A program made the position numbers and the translations under genes. A stretch of DNA of 64,000 bases from Cavenderia fasciculata (taxonomy: Eukaryota > Evosea > Eumycetozoa > Acytosteliales > Cavenderiaceae). Positions 46,487 to 59,400 of the stretch are shown in pieces. The first letter of the stretch is position 1, and the number at the start of each line of letters is the position of its first letter. Below the pieces are notes generated by a model. That model was not told the origin of the DNA, ran no database searches, and saw only the letters and a program-made list of their open reading frames with translations. The DNA lies in the NCBI RefSeq assembly GCF_000203815.1, contig NW_004457695.1, positions 2,418,001 through 2,482,000 of the forward strand. Reading direction: 5' to 3'.

Positions 46487-49400
46487 ATGGACCACTCTGA
46501 AGTTGGAAAGAGAAAGAGAGGAGGCGAAGAGGAACAAGGAGGAGGAGGTAGACAGATGGACAGAGACAACAGGGATTATGGTCGAGGAGGATCATATGAC
46601 AGAGGAGGTAGAGGTGGAGGTGGTGATCGTTACTATAATAATAATGATCGTAGAGGAGGAGGATACTATGACGATAGATCATATAATAATAATAGACGCT
46701 ATGAAGATAGACAACAACCATATCGTGGTGGCGGTGGAGGATACTATGATGACAGAGATAGAAGAGATTATAATAGAGGAGGAGGATACCATGACAACCG
46801 TGATAATAGAGATAGAAGAGATTATAACGATCATTACAACAACAGTAATAATAATAGATACAACAACAACAATGACAATAGACAACAATCATCTAGAGAT
46901 GGTAGAGACAATAATAATAACAACTCGAATCAACAATCACCACCATTACAACCAGCAGTAGTATTACCAGTAGTACCACCAAAAGATCCAGAACAATTGG
47001 AAAGAGAAAGGGAAGAGGAACGAAAACGTGAACAAGAAAAGTTGGAAGAAGAGATGAGAAAGCGTCGTGAAAAGGTGGAACAATGGAGAAAGGAGAAGTT
47101 GGCAGCTGAAGAAACAAAGCAAACATCTGCAGATGTCACATCTATGCCTCCTCCAACAGCCGTTGCAGCAGCTGGAGCAGCGGCACCACCAACAAGCAAA
47201 TGGAATTTGGAAGATGAAGATCAAGAAGATACAAATGCAGCAGCAGCAGCCGCAGCCGCAGCAGCAGCGGCAAAAGCAGCGGCAGCAGCATCATCAAAAA
47301 TGGAAGAAGACGATGAAGATCCTCTCGACGCATATATGAATCAACTTGCCAAAAAAGAATACCAACAAACACAACAAAAACAAGAACAAATCAAACAACA
47401 AAATGAACAATTACAAGAACAACTTAAACAACAACAAGAAAAGAATGAAAATGGTGATAATACAACAACTGTTGCAATGGATACAGCTGCTGCATCTCCA
47501 CCAATCAAAACAACAATTACTATTGGACCTATATCAATACCAAAGGGTGAAGTTTTAGGAAATGATGGTGAATTGGATGGTGAAGAGGAAGAAGACGATG
47601 ATGAAGGAATAGAAAATGGTGAAGAAAAGGAAGTTAAAAAAGGAAAGAAAGAGATCTTGTCAACTGATCATTCAAAAGAGGATTATATCGAATTCCAAAA
47701 AGACTTTTATGTCGAAGTGCCAACACTATCAAATATGACAGAAACTGAAGTCAAAGACTATCGTTATGAATTGGGTGTTAAAATAACTGGAAAGAATTGT
47801 CCAAAACCAATTCAAACTTGGGCTCAATGTGGTTTATCTGATAAAATGTATGTAAATATATAGATAAAAAAGAGATAGAGATAATAATAATAATACAAAG
47901 ATATATTAATATTTATTTTATTCTTTTTATTTATTTTTTTGTTTAGACATGCATTACTTAAAAAATATAATTATGAAAAACCAACAACTATTCAAGCACA
48001 AACGATTCCAGCAATTATGAGTGGACGTGATATGATTGGTATTGCAAGAACTGGGTCTGGTAAGACATTGGCTTTTCTATTGCCAATGTTTAGACATGTC
48101 ATGGCACAGGAGAAACCAAAGCAAGGCGAGGGTATGGTCGGACTGATCATGTCGCCAACTCGTGAATTGGCATTGCAAATCTACAGTGAATGCAAAAAGT
48201 TTAGCAAGATATTGGGATTGCGAGTGTGCTGTGTGTATGGTGGTGCCAACATTGGTGAACAGATTGCTGATCTAAAGAGAGGTGCTGATATTGTAGTGTG
48301 CACACCTGGACGTATGATTGATATTTTGTGCGCCAATAATAAGCGTATTACCAATCTCAAGCGTGTGTCATTCCTCGTGTTGGATGAAGCCGATCGTATG
48401 TTTGACCTTGGGTTTGGTCCACAGATCATGTGTGTCATTGATAATGTGCGACCGGATCGTCAGACGGTCATGTTTAGCGCTACTTTTCCCTTCAAGGTGG
48501 AGCAAGTGGCGAGAAAGATTCTGACACGTCCACTCGAGGTGATTGCCGGCGGCCGAAGCATTGTGTGCAGCGATGTCGAGCAGGTGGTCGAAGTGCGACC
48601 TGAAGAGACGCGTGTCAGACGTCTTCTAGAGCTGCTGTCGGCGTGGTACCACAAAGGCCAGATCCTCATCTTTACCAACAAACAAGACACGACCGACAAT
48701 TTGTACAAAAACCTAAGTATCGCCGGCTACCAGTGTCTGTCGCTACACGGCAGCAAGGACCAGACCGATCGTGACGAGACCATCTCGGACTTTAAGTCAA
48801 AGGCCAAGACCATCCTCATTGCCACACCGTTGGCGTCGCGTGGGCTCGACGTCAAGGACCTCAACCTGGTCGTCAACTTTGACTGTCCCGATCACTTGGA
48901 AGACTACGTGCACCGTGTCGGAAGAACGGGGCGTGCGGGCAACAAGGGCACCGCATACACCTTTATCACACCCGAAGAGGAGCGGTTCGCGCCGAGTATC
49001 GCCAAAGCGCTCGAGCAGTCGGGCTCCAAGGTGCCCGATGAGCTCACCAAGCTCTGCTCCGACTACCAAAAGAAACGGTCCGAGGGCAAGGAAGTGCTCG
49101 TTGCCGGCAGCGGTTTCCTCGGTCGTGGACACAAGTTTGATGCAGCTGAAGAGGCCAAAAAGAAGGAAGAGAGAAAGAAACAACGTCGTGCATATGGTAT
49201 CGATGAGGATGAGGATGAAGATGAGACTAAACCAACTCTTGAAGAGGTTGCTACTCCCCCTCCCACTGCATCTACAACCGACTCGCCAACCGGTGCTACA
49301 ACATCGACCACATCGCCAACTGGCACGACTGCTACCACCACTACGACAGCAGCAACCGATACAACAAGCACGGTTTTGGGAACCGACCCAACCATGTCTG

Positions 49401-49864
49401 CTGGTCAACAAGCACTGTCACAAATTTTCGGAGGCAATGCGCCACAGATGAAGGCAGAGGATGCCATCAAAGCACTCCAACTCGCAGCTGCTCAGAAAGC
49501 ACAGAAAATGCAACAAGTTGCTCAATTGGCAGCAGCACAGGCAGCAGCATTGGTCAATGCCAACTCACCCGCCTCCTTTAACGATGATCTTGAAATCAAC
49601 GACTACTCACAACAAGCACGTTGGAAGGTCACTCACAAAGACTCGTTACTTCACATTACAGAAATGACCCAAACTGCCATCACCACCAAAGGTACTTTCT
49701 TCCCACCCGGCAAAACAGTACCAGCCGGAGAAAAGAAATTGTATCTCTTTATCGAAGGTCCATCAGACGCCCAAGTTAGAACTGCAAAGACTGAAATCAA
49801 AAAGATTCTAGAAGAAGTTCATCTTATTTCTCATAATGAGAAAGGAAAATATTCTGTCTTTTAA
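46487..49864 (+). CDS. ddx46: DEAD-box RNA helicase DDX46/Prp5 homologue
   Basis: A spliceosomal ATPase acting when U2 snRNP binds the branch site. Exons 46487-47847 and 47947-49864, joined through a 99-nt intron, give 1092 residues. The start MDHSEVGKRKRGGEEEQ is preferred over an upstream in-frame ATG (46406) in low-complexity DNA. The N-terminal 450 residues are Arg/Gly/Asp/Tyr-rich, then Gln- and Ala-rich, with an RE/RK helix (EEERKREQEKLEEEMRKR). The helicase core has ARTGSGKT, PTRELALQI, TPGRM, VLDEADRMFD, SATFP, and HRVGRTGRAG. The motif run and YEKPTTIQAQTIPAIMSGRD match Prp5/DDX46 more than other DEAD proteins. A Thr/Ala-rich linker precedes a C-terminal domain ending YSVF. The 48540-49130 stretch is clearly more GC-rich than its surroundings. 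Confidence 0.94.
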
Positions 49865-49962
49865 AATCAAACAAAGAGACAAGAGAATCATTGGTATAAA
49901 TCAATTATATTATTTATAAATATCAAAAGATTTAAACAATAAATGTGATAAAGATGGTGTTA

Positions 49963-49984
49963 ACATTCCTGGTACCAGGAATGT
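49963..49984. other. 22-bp perfect palindrome after the DDX46 gene
   Basis: ACATTCCTGGTACCAGGAATGT is identical to its reverse complement with no spacer. It lies 99 bp downstream of the helicase stop codon and 291 bp upstream of the next gene's start. A perfect dyad of this length fits a dimeric protein-binding site or a terminator-like hairpin. Confidence 0.75.
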
Positions 49985-50274
49985 CCTGAAAACTTAAAAA
50001 CAAAATTGATGAAACGACACCTATACGGATGACACTTTTGATTGGTGAAAACAACACCATTGTTAGGTGAAAAAACACGAGAAAACAATCCTATCTCCTC
50101 TCGTGCTTTGCAACACCCACACATTCACACTTTATTCATTCGAAAAAAAATTAATATTATTATATTATTGTTGGTGTTTAAATTTGATAGCAATTCAATT
50201 GTTTTATTTTATTCCCAAATAAATATATTGCTTCATTCTTCTTGACAAACAAATAAAAAAGAGAATAATACTAT

Positions 50275-52478
50275 GTGAATACAATGATAGCTAGTCCAAC
50301 TACCAATTCACCTATCCAATCATCTCCACCATCTTATCTAATGGAGATGATTAAAGTCGTCAACATTTCACCTAGAAAGAATAACAACAGTAGTAGTAGT
50401 AATAATAGTAATAATAGTAGTACCAGTAATAGTTTCAACAATAATAATAATAGATTACCTCATATTTTAGAATACAAAATATTAGATCACTTTTGGAATG
50501 ATACAATTGTAACTGATAGTTCATTGTTTAGTGATAACAATAATCAAAATCAAAATCAACAAACAACTAGGAATAATAATAATAATAATAATAGACCTCT
50601 AACTGAAATAATAATTCATTCAAGTAAAAAAGATTTAATGGATAGTTCATTGGTTTGTTGGAGATGGTTTAATCATTTATATAAATTATATAGTACATCT
50701 CCTTCTTTTGTTTATGGTGATGAATTATTTTTAGATGAGTCAACCAATAATACAAATAATAATAATAATACAAATATAAATACAAATAACAATTTATTTA
50801 ATCAATCATGTAAATTTAAACATTATAGAATTGATCATTATTGTGATCAATTTACCGACGATTCACTTGTACATTTCAACGATGACCAAAGAAAACATTT
50901 GTTTTCTAATTTAACCAAACTCGATATATTCAACTACCTCTTCTTTGATGGGTTAAAGATGCCAAATGGAAGAAGGTCACTACCCGAGGGCTACGCTAAA
51001 AAGAAGGCGTCATCGAGTAAATTGATCAATGGTGCTGGAACTGACAGTATCATCCTATTCAAAGCTAATTTGGCAAAAGTGATTGGAGATATGGGCAAGC
51101 CATTACAATCGATTAGTTATATACACGACAAGGAGTATCTTGATCAAACATTGGCTCAAATGATCAACGAACCAAAATGCTACCAACAACTACAAAACTT
51201 ATTTGTATTTGCATTGTTGCCATCAGACATGGTGATTGAAAAGGTGGAATCGTTTATTCGATTGGCATCAAATACTCTTACTAAATTGGTTGTAGCACTT
51301 TGGATACCGATCGACAAGGTTGAAGCGATTCTTCAACTAAACTTTCCACATCTCTTGGAACTTGGGTTTGGCAAACATGACTTGTTCAGATTCCCCTTTA
51401 AATTGGTGAATCGACATGCAGCACTTCATACCTTTTCATTTCATTCTCAACAAGACTATAGAGGTAGTGTGTCGGGTGGATTAATAGACTTTTTCAATAC
51501 TACAACGATCGAGTTTCTCAAAACTCCCATGTTGCATGCTTCCGAATACGACTGTCTCGTCAACAACAAGGCAATCAAAAAGTGGGAAATGTCAACTCTA
51601 TTCTCCAACGGACAGACCTATGGATTCAAACCATCACATCTCCAATACCTATCACTCAAGATATACTATCCAACCGTGTCGATCAGCTTCAATATATCCA
51701 ACCCTAACAACTCACCAACACAACTCACCTGTTTAATGGTAGAAACAAGTCCAGATTCCATACCAAATCTCTTGTCATTCCTACCACTCTGTAAATCTCT
51801 AGAAACTCTTTCAATTAAAACATATATAGAAAATAGAAAGAAGAAATCTCTAAAATCAACTCCTTTTCAAAATATGGTAAATATTAAAACAAAACAAAAA
51901 AAACGAACAATAATAATATGATTATTAATTTGACAAACTCTTCTGTTTATTTATAGATTGGAGATAAAACATTTTTTGATTTGCTTTTAGATTATATTCC
52001 ATCGTTGAGGTTATTACATATGGATAGACATTCATTTGATCTACCATTATTTAATAACCTTGAATCATTTTTTGGCAATCATAAAGAAATCCAAGTTGTA
52101 ACATTTGATTTTATTTCCAACGATAGTATTCCATCGGAAATTCAATCGAAATTGTATCATCCATATTTTAGAATTATAGTACAAACAAAATTTAAATATA
52201 CTTTTAAAAAAGAACCTATTACTACTTTACCTAATCCATTCATTCAACAACCTCAACAACAACAACAACAACAACAACAAAATATAATTGAGGATAATAA
52301 TAATAATAATAATATTAATAATATAAATAATGTTTCATCTCCGTCATCATCACCACTACTTTTAGTTGATATTAATGGAAATGGTAATACTTCTCCTCCA
52401 CCCTCCCCTCCCCCTACTCCTCCTTCTACTCCTACACCTGCTTCACAAACACAAAGTTCAAAATGTATTATACAATAA
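50275..52478 (+). CDS. Dictyostelid F-box-type protein with C-terminal CaaX box
   Basis: Exons 50275-51876 and 51957-52478, with an 80-nt intron, give 707 residues. An ATG nine bases downstream (50284) is an alternative start. After Asn/Ser-rich leader sequence, residues about 60-150 read LPHILEYKILDHFW, DLMDSSLVCWRWFNHLYKLY, the arrangement of F-box-like regions found in large dictyostelid families. The remainder looks like irregular leucine-rich segments (LTKLDIFNYLF, LPLCKSLETLSIKTY, PSLRLLHMD). The tail after residue 620 is Gln, Asn and Pro/Ser/Thr-rich and ends SKCIIQ, a candidate CaaX prenylation site. A role in ubiquitin-ligase substrate choice is inferred from the F-box-like part only. 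The exact family is not certain. Confidence 0.65.
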
Positions 52479-53432
52479 AATTAAATTTTGTCCTTGTCTC
52501 TTTTTATTTATTTATTAAATGTACAAAAGTATGAATGTTTGTAAATCTTTAACCATTTTTAATTAAATAAATATGTTTATTAAACAATGTGACAGGTGGA
52601 CTCAAGCTGCCTGTCTGTACTACTATACATTAAATAGTTATGAATTGATCAACTCCTACCCACTTTTTCCTACCTCATTCTTAGTAATAATAATAATAAT
52701 AATATAAATAGTGATTCATCTTCTCCATCTCCCCTGTCTTCTCTTCGAATGGACTGACAATTTAAAGATGGTTGTATTACCTTTTTTAATCAAAAAAGAA
52801 AAAATTAAAAAAAATCGACCATTTTATGTATTCATACATTGACACTTTCAGTTGTTTGTTTCGATAATTCATCATCCATCACGTGTACATTAATCAATTC
52901 TTAACTATATTTTAACCATGGTGTATTACATAGTTAGAGAGAGTTAAGTTACTCTATGCAGATTCAATTATCTATTCAACCAGATTTCTTATTAATACAA
53001 ATATGAATGAATCTACAATAATACGTCACCAGACAGCAAATACTCTCTAGTTTTGAGATAGATTAAAAAAAAATGGAAAAGAATAAATATAAGTATAAGC
53101 TCTCTTTAGCTGGACTAGCACCAAGTTTATATGTGTACATTCATATACAGATATCTATGTATAGATCTATCGCAAGATCGACCTCTCAAGATAAAGAAAG
53201 AGTATGTATAACCCTACCCAATCATCTATATATACATGACCGCGATCAAAAATAATAGTAAGAACAATTATAACATCAATAATATCAAAAATATTATTAG
53301 TAACAATTAAAATTGTTACTACAACAATAATAATAATAATAAATTACAACAACAACAACAACCTTAAACAACATTCTAAAACATTTCTAAAACAATAATC
53401 TAAAACATTCTTTTATTCTCTCCAAATTTGCA
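52479..53432. other. Intergenic region before the second PKS
   Basis: About 950 bp with no supported gene. It is AT-rich with TAATAA runs near 52686-52702, several CAAC and ATA repeats from 53258 to 53365, and short runs of ATCTATAGATC-like words near 53160. The open frame at 53073-53255 lacks any motif. The promoter of the following synthase would be at the right end. Confidence 0.4.
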
Positions 53433-56400
53433 ATGAATCAGAAATTTAAACAACAAGATGATATCGCAATTGTCGGTATTGGGTGCAGATTACCTGGTGG
53501 CTCAAGAACACCACAACAATTCTACGATCAGTTACTCCAAGGTCTTGATGGTATCACAACGTCGACACCAGACAGATGGTCGAAATCATTCAGTGATCAG
53601 AATTTCATTAACACTGACAACCAATAATAATTATTTTTTTTTAAATCCGATCACACTACTTTTGATACTCTCACATATATACTTTCAAACCAAATTAAAT
53701 AAAACTTTATCGATATCATTTGTTTCCTACTCGACGATATGATGGATCCTCGGTGGTTTCTTGGACATGAAAGAATGGACTCATTTCGACCGTCACTTCT
53801 TTATGTCACTCACTGCCGAATCTCAAGTGCTGGAGCCTCAAATACGTCTCTTTTACACCATTGTTTGGGAGGCTTTGGAAGATGCTCGAATTGATCCAGC
53901 ATCAATGAGAGGCTCCAATACATCGGTATTCATCGGTCAGATGTTTGAATCTAATTCTCCAATGCAAACACACGACATCACAACGATGAAGCCGATTCTC
54001 AGGGCCGGCAGGTCAGACACTGCGCTCGGGGTAGCCTACCAATATGACTTTCGTGGTCCTGCCTACTCGATAGACACTGCTTGCTCGTCATCGCTGGTTG
54101 GAATTCTCCAAGGAATCGAAACCATTCAAAATGGTGAAAGTGACGTTTCGATCTGTGGAGGCATGAACTGTTTCATCGAGCCAACCGTCTCTATCCACTT
54201 TTCTCAGACCGGATTGGTTGGAAAGGGTGGCAAATGCGCTTCGTTTGACTCATCAGCCGATGGATATGTTCGTAGTGAAGGTGTTGGTGTAGTTGTTCTC
54301 AAGAAACTATCAAAGGCTATCGAGGATAATGACAATATATATTGCGTCATCAAAGGTGGTAATTGCAATGCCGATGGTAACTTTGAAAAGACATCCCCAA
54401 CTGCTCCATCACACGCTGCACAACAAGTCAACACTAAAACAGCACTTGCCAAGACAGGACTATCGCCATCTGACATTTACTATGTCGAATGTCATGGAAC
54501 GGGAACACCCATAGGTGATCCACTAGAAGTACAAGGTATAGCAGGTGTATTTGGTCAGTCACACACCAAAGAACAACCACTCCGAATTGGTTCGGTTAAA
54601 AGTAACATTGGTCATACTGAGAGTACGGCCGGTGTTGCTTCGATCATTAAATGTGCAATGATGCTAAAGAATAGAATGCTCATCAAGAATATCAACTTTA
54701 AAGAATTAAACCCAAAGATTGATCTGTTGGATGGTAAAATCAAGATTGTATTGGAGAATGAACCTTTACCAGATAGAATCATTCGAATGGGAATTAATTC
54801 ATTTGGATTGACCGGTTCAAATTCTCATATCATTATTGAAGAATTTAAATGTCAAAATAATTCAAATAATGATTCAAATGGTAACTATATTAGTATAATA
54901 TATTCTTAAATATTCTAGTTTTAATTAATTTAATTTAATTTAATTTAATTTAATTTAATTTAGATTCTTCTTCTTTAGTTTTAGATTATTTAATTCCATT
55001 TTCAGCAAATAGTCAGAAATCATTGGATTCATATGTTGATATGATCAAGAATAATGTTGATTCATATCGAAACAAAATGTCATTTGAAGATTTTGTTAGA
55101 CATCAATCACAATCGACCAATCATCCAGTTTGTAAAAAGTTGATTGTTGCCAAAGATTGGGATTCTTTTGAATCAGCAGCTACACTAGTCTATGAAAAAC
55201 AACAATCCTTTGTTTCAAGCATGTCTCAATTAAATAAGGCAGTAACCAAACCAATTGTAATGGTATTTTGTGGTCAAGGAGCACAATGGAGTGGTATGGG
55301 TGATCAACTATACCACCATTACAAAGTATTCCGTGACTCGGTTGACCATGTCGATCAATTACTCTATCAACACTATCAATATTCAATCATGGCTCAACTC
55401 AGACAAAGCAATGAAAAAGATATTCACCATCCAATTCTTGCTCAACCATCAACCTTTATCATTCAAGTAGCTTTGGTTAAATTATATCAATCTTTTGGAA
55501 TTGTTCCATCAATCGTTGTTGGTCATAGGTAGGAAGAAAATGAATAATATTAATTTAACAAATTAAATGATTGATATATTATTAACATCATATTATATTT
55601 TTATTTTTATAGTTTTGGAGATATAACGGCAGCATGGTGTTCAGGAATTATATCTTTGGAAGAAGCTTCAAGAATAGTTTATCTTAGAAGTGTAGCTCAA
55701 AATATGACTATTGGAAGTGGAAGAATGTTGGCAGTATCATTGACATTTGATACATTCAAAGAGAGATTCCAACAACAATTACATAAGCCATCACAATATG
55801 ACTCTATTGAATTGGCATGCTATAATTCGGTTGATTCAATTGTATTGGCAGGTGATGAGGAGCAACTCGAACCAATCAACCAACAACTCAAGAATGATAA
55901 TATATTTAGTGCATTCCTCGGAACACCATGTGCATTCCACTCAACAAAACAAGAATCAACAAAAGAGTTTATATTTAATCATTTGGATAATAATATTAAA
56001 TATGAATGTGATCGACCAACGATTCCATACTTTTCAACAACCACATCACAATTAATCAAATCATCATCTGAATTTAATGCACAATACATTTATGATAATC
56101 TTAGACAACCAGTATTATTCCAACAATCAATTAATAATATCATAGACTATACAAAGAACAATGGTCCTTTGCAGGAATATATTTATTTAGAGATTGCACC
56201 ACATTCAACTCTATCATTCTATTTGAAAGCATTATTATCATCATCACAACAAAAAGCAGCAACCATTTTATCACCATTGAATAGAAAAAAGGATCAGGTT
56301 GAATCAATTCAATCATGTCTATCGCAACTCTATTTTAATGACGCCAGCGTTGATTTTACAAATCAATTAATATCAACGGCAGGTGACAACGGATGGAAGG

Positions 56401-59400
56401 ATAGAACTAGATACTTGCCAAGATATCAATGGGATGCTGAATATTTATGGTGGGAACAACCAAAGTTTAAAAAGATTAGATTGGAAGGAACTTCAACAAC
56501 ATTGCTTGGTATCTGTGACGACCAACCAATCTTGGCCTTTGAATCAACGATTGATGTTGCTCGACCATCGTATCAATATTTAAAAGGTCACAAAGTCAAA
56601 GGAAAATATCTGTTCCCAGGAGCCGGTTACATTGAAAATATTATCAATGCATTCCCAAACAAAGATATTCATATTCACCACCTCGAATTTATTGCACCAT
56701 TCTTTCTCAAAGAAGGAGCACCATCGCGATTGAAATCATCATTTATTTCATCATCATCAACCGACTATCAGGTAGTATTCCAATACTATGATGACAAAGT
56801 ATCGAAATGGATCAAATCATCAGTTGGAAGATTGTCAATCACGACCCCTTTAATAACCAAGAATCTTGTCGACAAGTATGACAATGTCGATAAACTAAAA
56901 CAAGAAGCATACAACATTGCAACAATGACACAAACAGACGTTTATCAAAAATTGGCCAAAGTAGGATTGCTTTATGGTGAAACCTTCCGTCGAGTCAAAC
57001 AAATATCGTTCAGTCAAAGTGGTTCGATTTTATCTGAAATTGAATGCAAATCTAGAAACCATTTTGAAGAATCAAACACAGTTTTGAATGCATCTGTATT
57101 GGATTGTATTCTTCATTCCAATCTTGTTCAATTCAAAGGTGAAGGGAGTCAGTGTGAGTTGGTATTTGACAGAATCGAAGATTTCCAAATCTCGTCCAAC
57201 AATATACCTCGACACCCTTGTCAATCGTTATTCAACATTGCAAAGGCATCACTAAAGATGAAAGAAAAACAACAAAGAGGAAATGAATTTAAAGGATCGA
57301 TTGATATCATTGATCACGATGGAAACATTATTATCAAATGTAGAAAGATTGTTTGTACATCTTTGACCAAGGTTGTAAAAACTCACCAAGCCAAACACCC
57401 ATCAAAATTCATCAAACAATCCATTTATCAACCAAAGAATTCTCCATCTCCTCCTCCTCCTCCCCCAAGTTTGTCTTCATCGTCTCTCAATGTTTTTGAA
57501 TATTTGGAAGGACTCGTAAAGTCGTCACCTTCAACCCACAAAACCCTAAGAGTATTGGATTTTATTCACAATGAATTCATATCATTAGAGATCATAAGTT
57601 GTTTTAGTTACTTGGTTACCTTAAGAGGAGACATTATGATCGATTTTATCGCACCAACCAACAGTGTTATCTCGATGGACCTCAAAAGGGATAACCTGTC
57701 TGTTAAATTCTATCAAGATTACAACACATCGTTCACATTAAATGACCAGGGTTTCCTTTCAAATAGTTGTGATATCGTTTTGTCAACAATCGATCTTGTA
57801 CAAAACAATAATTACCTATTATCGGAACTATCACAACTGTTAAATCCAAATGGTCAACTCGTTTTCATCAACAATAATGATAATGATTCACCAGATGAAA
57901 ATGATAGAGAATCGTTCATCAACAACAATATCAAATCAGCTCAACTCAACATTATTCTTCAACAGCCAACAACGATCAACGGACCAAAAAGCAATCAAGT
58001 CTTGTTAATTTGTCAAAAATCATCAATTGAAGAAACTGATATCAATAGATATGATCATTTATTATTCATTACACCATCAAGTTCCTCTTCCTCCTCTTCC
58101 TCCTCAAGATTGTTAAAAAGATTAATTGAACAATCAAAGAAAATTCAGAATAATATTTGTTTATTTTCAGTTGATGATATTATGGATGAATCTAAATATC
58201 AGACGTTATTGGATTCCATTTCATACAAAGATGGTAGCAAAGTAGTAATTATATATTTAGAATCAGTGGAAGAAATGAAAATTGATAATTTAGAATTAAA
58301 ATCAATGCAACTCATTCGACTACACCAAATAATTAGAAAGGAACAACTACCAATCACATTAATATCATTAATATCAAGTCAGCTGAATCAATGTTTGATT
58401 CCAATATGCAGAGAATATGAACGTCCTTCTGGACTATTCTTATTTGACTCTGTTTCAATGATTATGGATGATCAATGCACCAACCAAATCTCGCTCTCTC
58501 AAATATTAAAATTTGCCAACCATCAACATATTGGAGAGAAACATGTCAAATTGGACTACATCAACAATTCCATTCAATTATCTACTGAAAGATTCATTGA
58601 AACACCAAATGCATTGGAATTGGATCAAAGTTTCATTATTACAAACAAACAAGAGGCCAAAGTCAAATTTGAAAAAGATAGCCACTATCATCTAAGACCA
58701 AAGGTTGAGATATTAAAAGACAATCAAGTTGAAATCCAAGTCAAAGCTGCTTCAATTAATTTTAAAGATTTAATGATTTTAGAAGGTAAATTTATAAACT
58801 GTCAATAATAGTGGTTATTTAAATATTAATTTTTAATTATTATTATTATTTTTATTTAGGTAGAGTAGATCAAAGTTTATTTACTTCTGGTGATTTGAAT
58901 GATCCACCTCTTGGGCAAGATTGTTCGGGCGTAATCACAAGAATTGGCTCAAAAGTAACTAAATTCAAAGTAGGAGATGAGGTTTGTGCCTATACATCAT
59001 CGTTTGCATCGTCAACACTGACAAGGGAAGATTGTATGGTTCACATTCCCAAAGGCATGTCATTCACTCAGGCAGCATCTTTACCAGTGGCAATGGGAAC
59101 AGCATACAGTATATTGTATAAAAGAGCACATATTGAAACATCGGAATCAATTCTTATTCATGGTGCAGCTGGTGGCGTTGGATTGGGAATGTTAAACCTT
59201 TTAAAACACGGTCAACATAGAGGAAAGATATTTGTGACGACTGGCTCACCCGATAAAAAAGAATACCTAAAACAACAATACGGAACCTTTATTACAGCTA
59301 TTCTATCGTATGACAACTTTACGCAACCCATTCTAGAAATGACACTTGGAAAAGGAGTCCACTATGTAGTCAATACGCTCGACTATTCAAAAATGCATGC

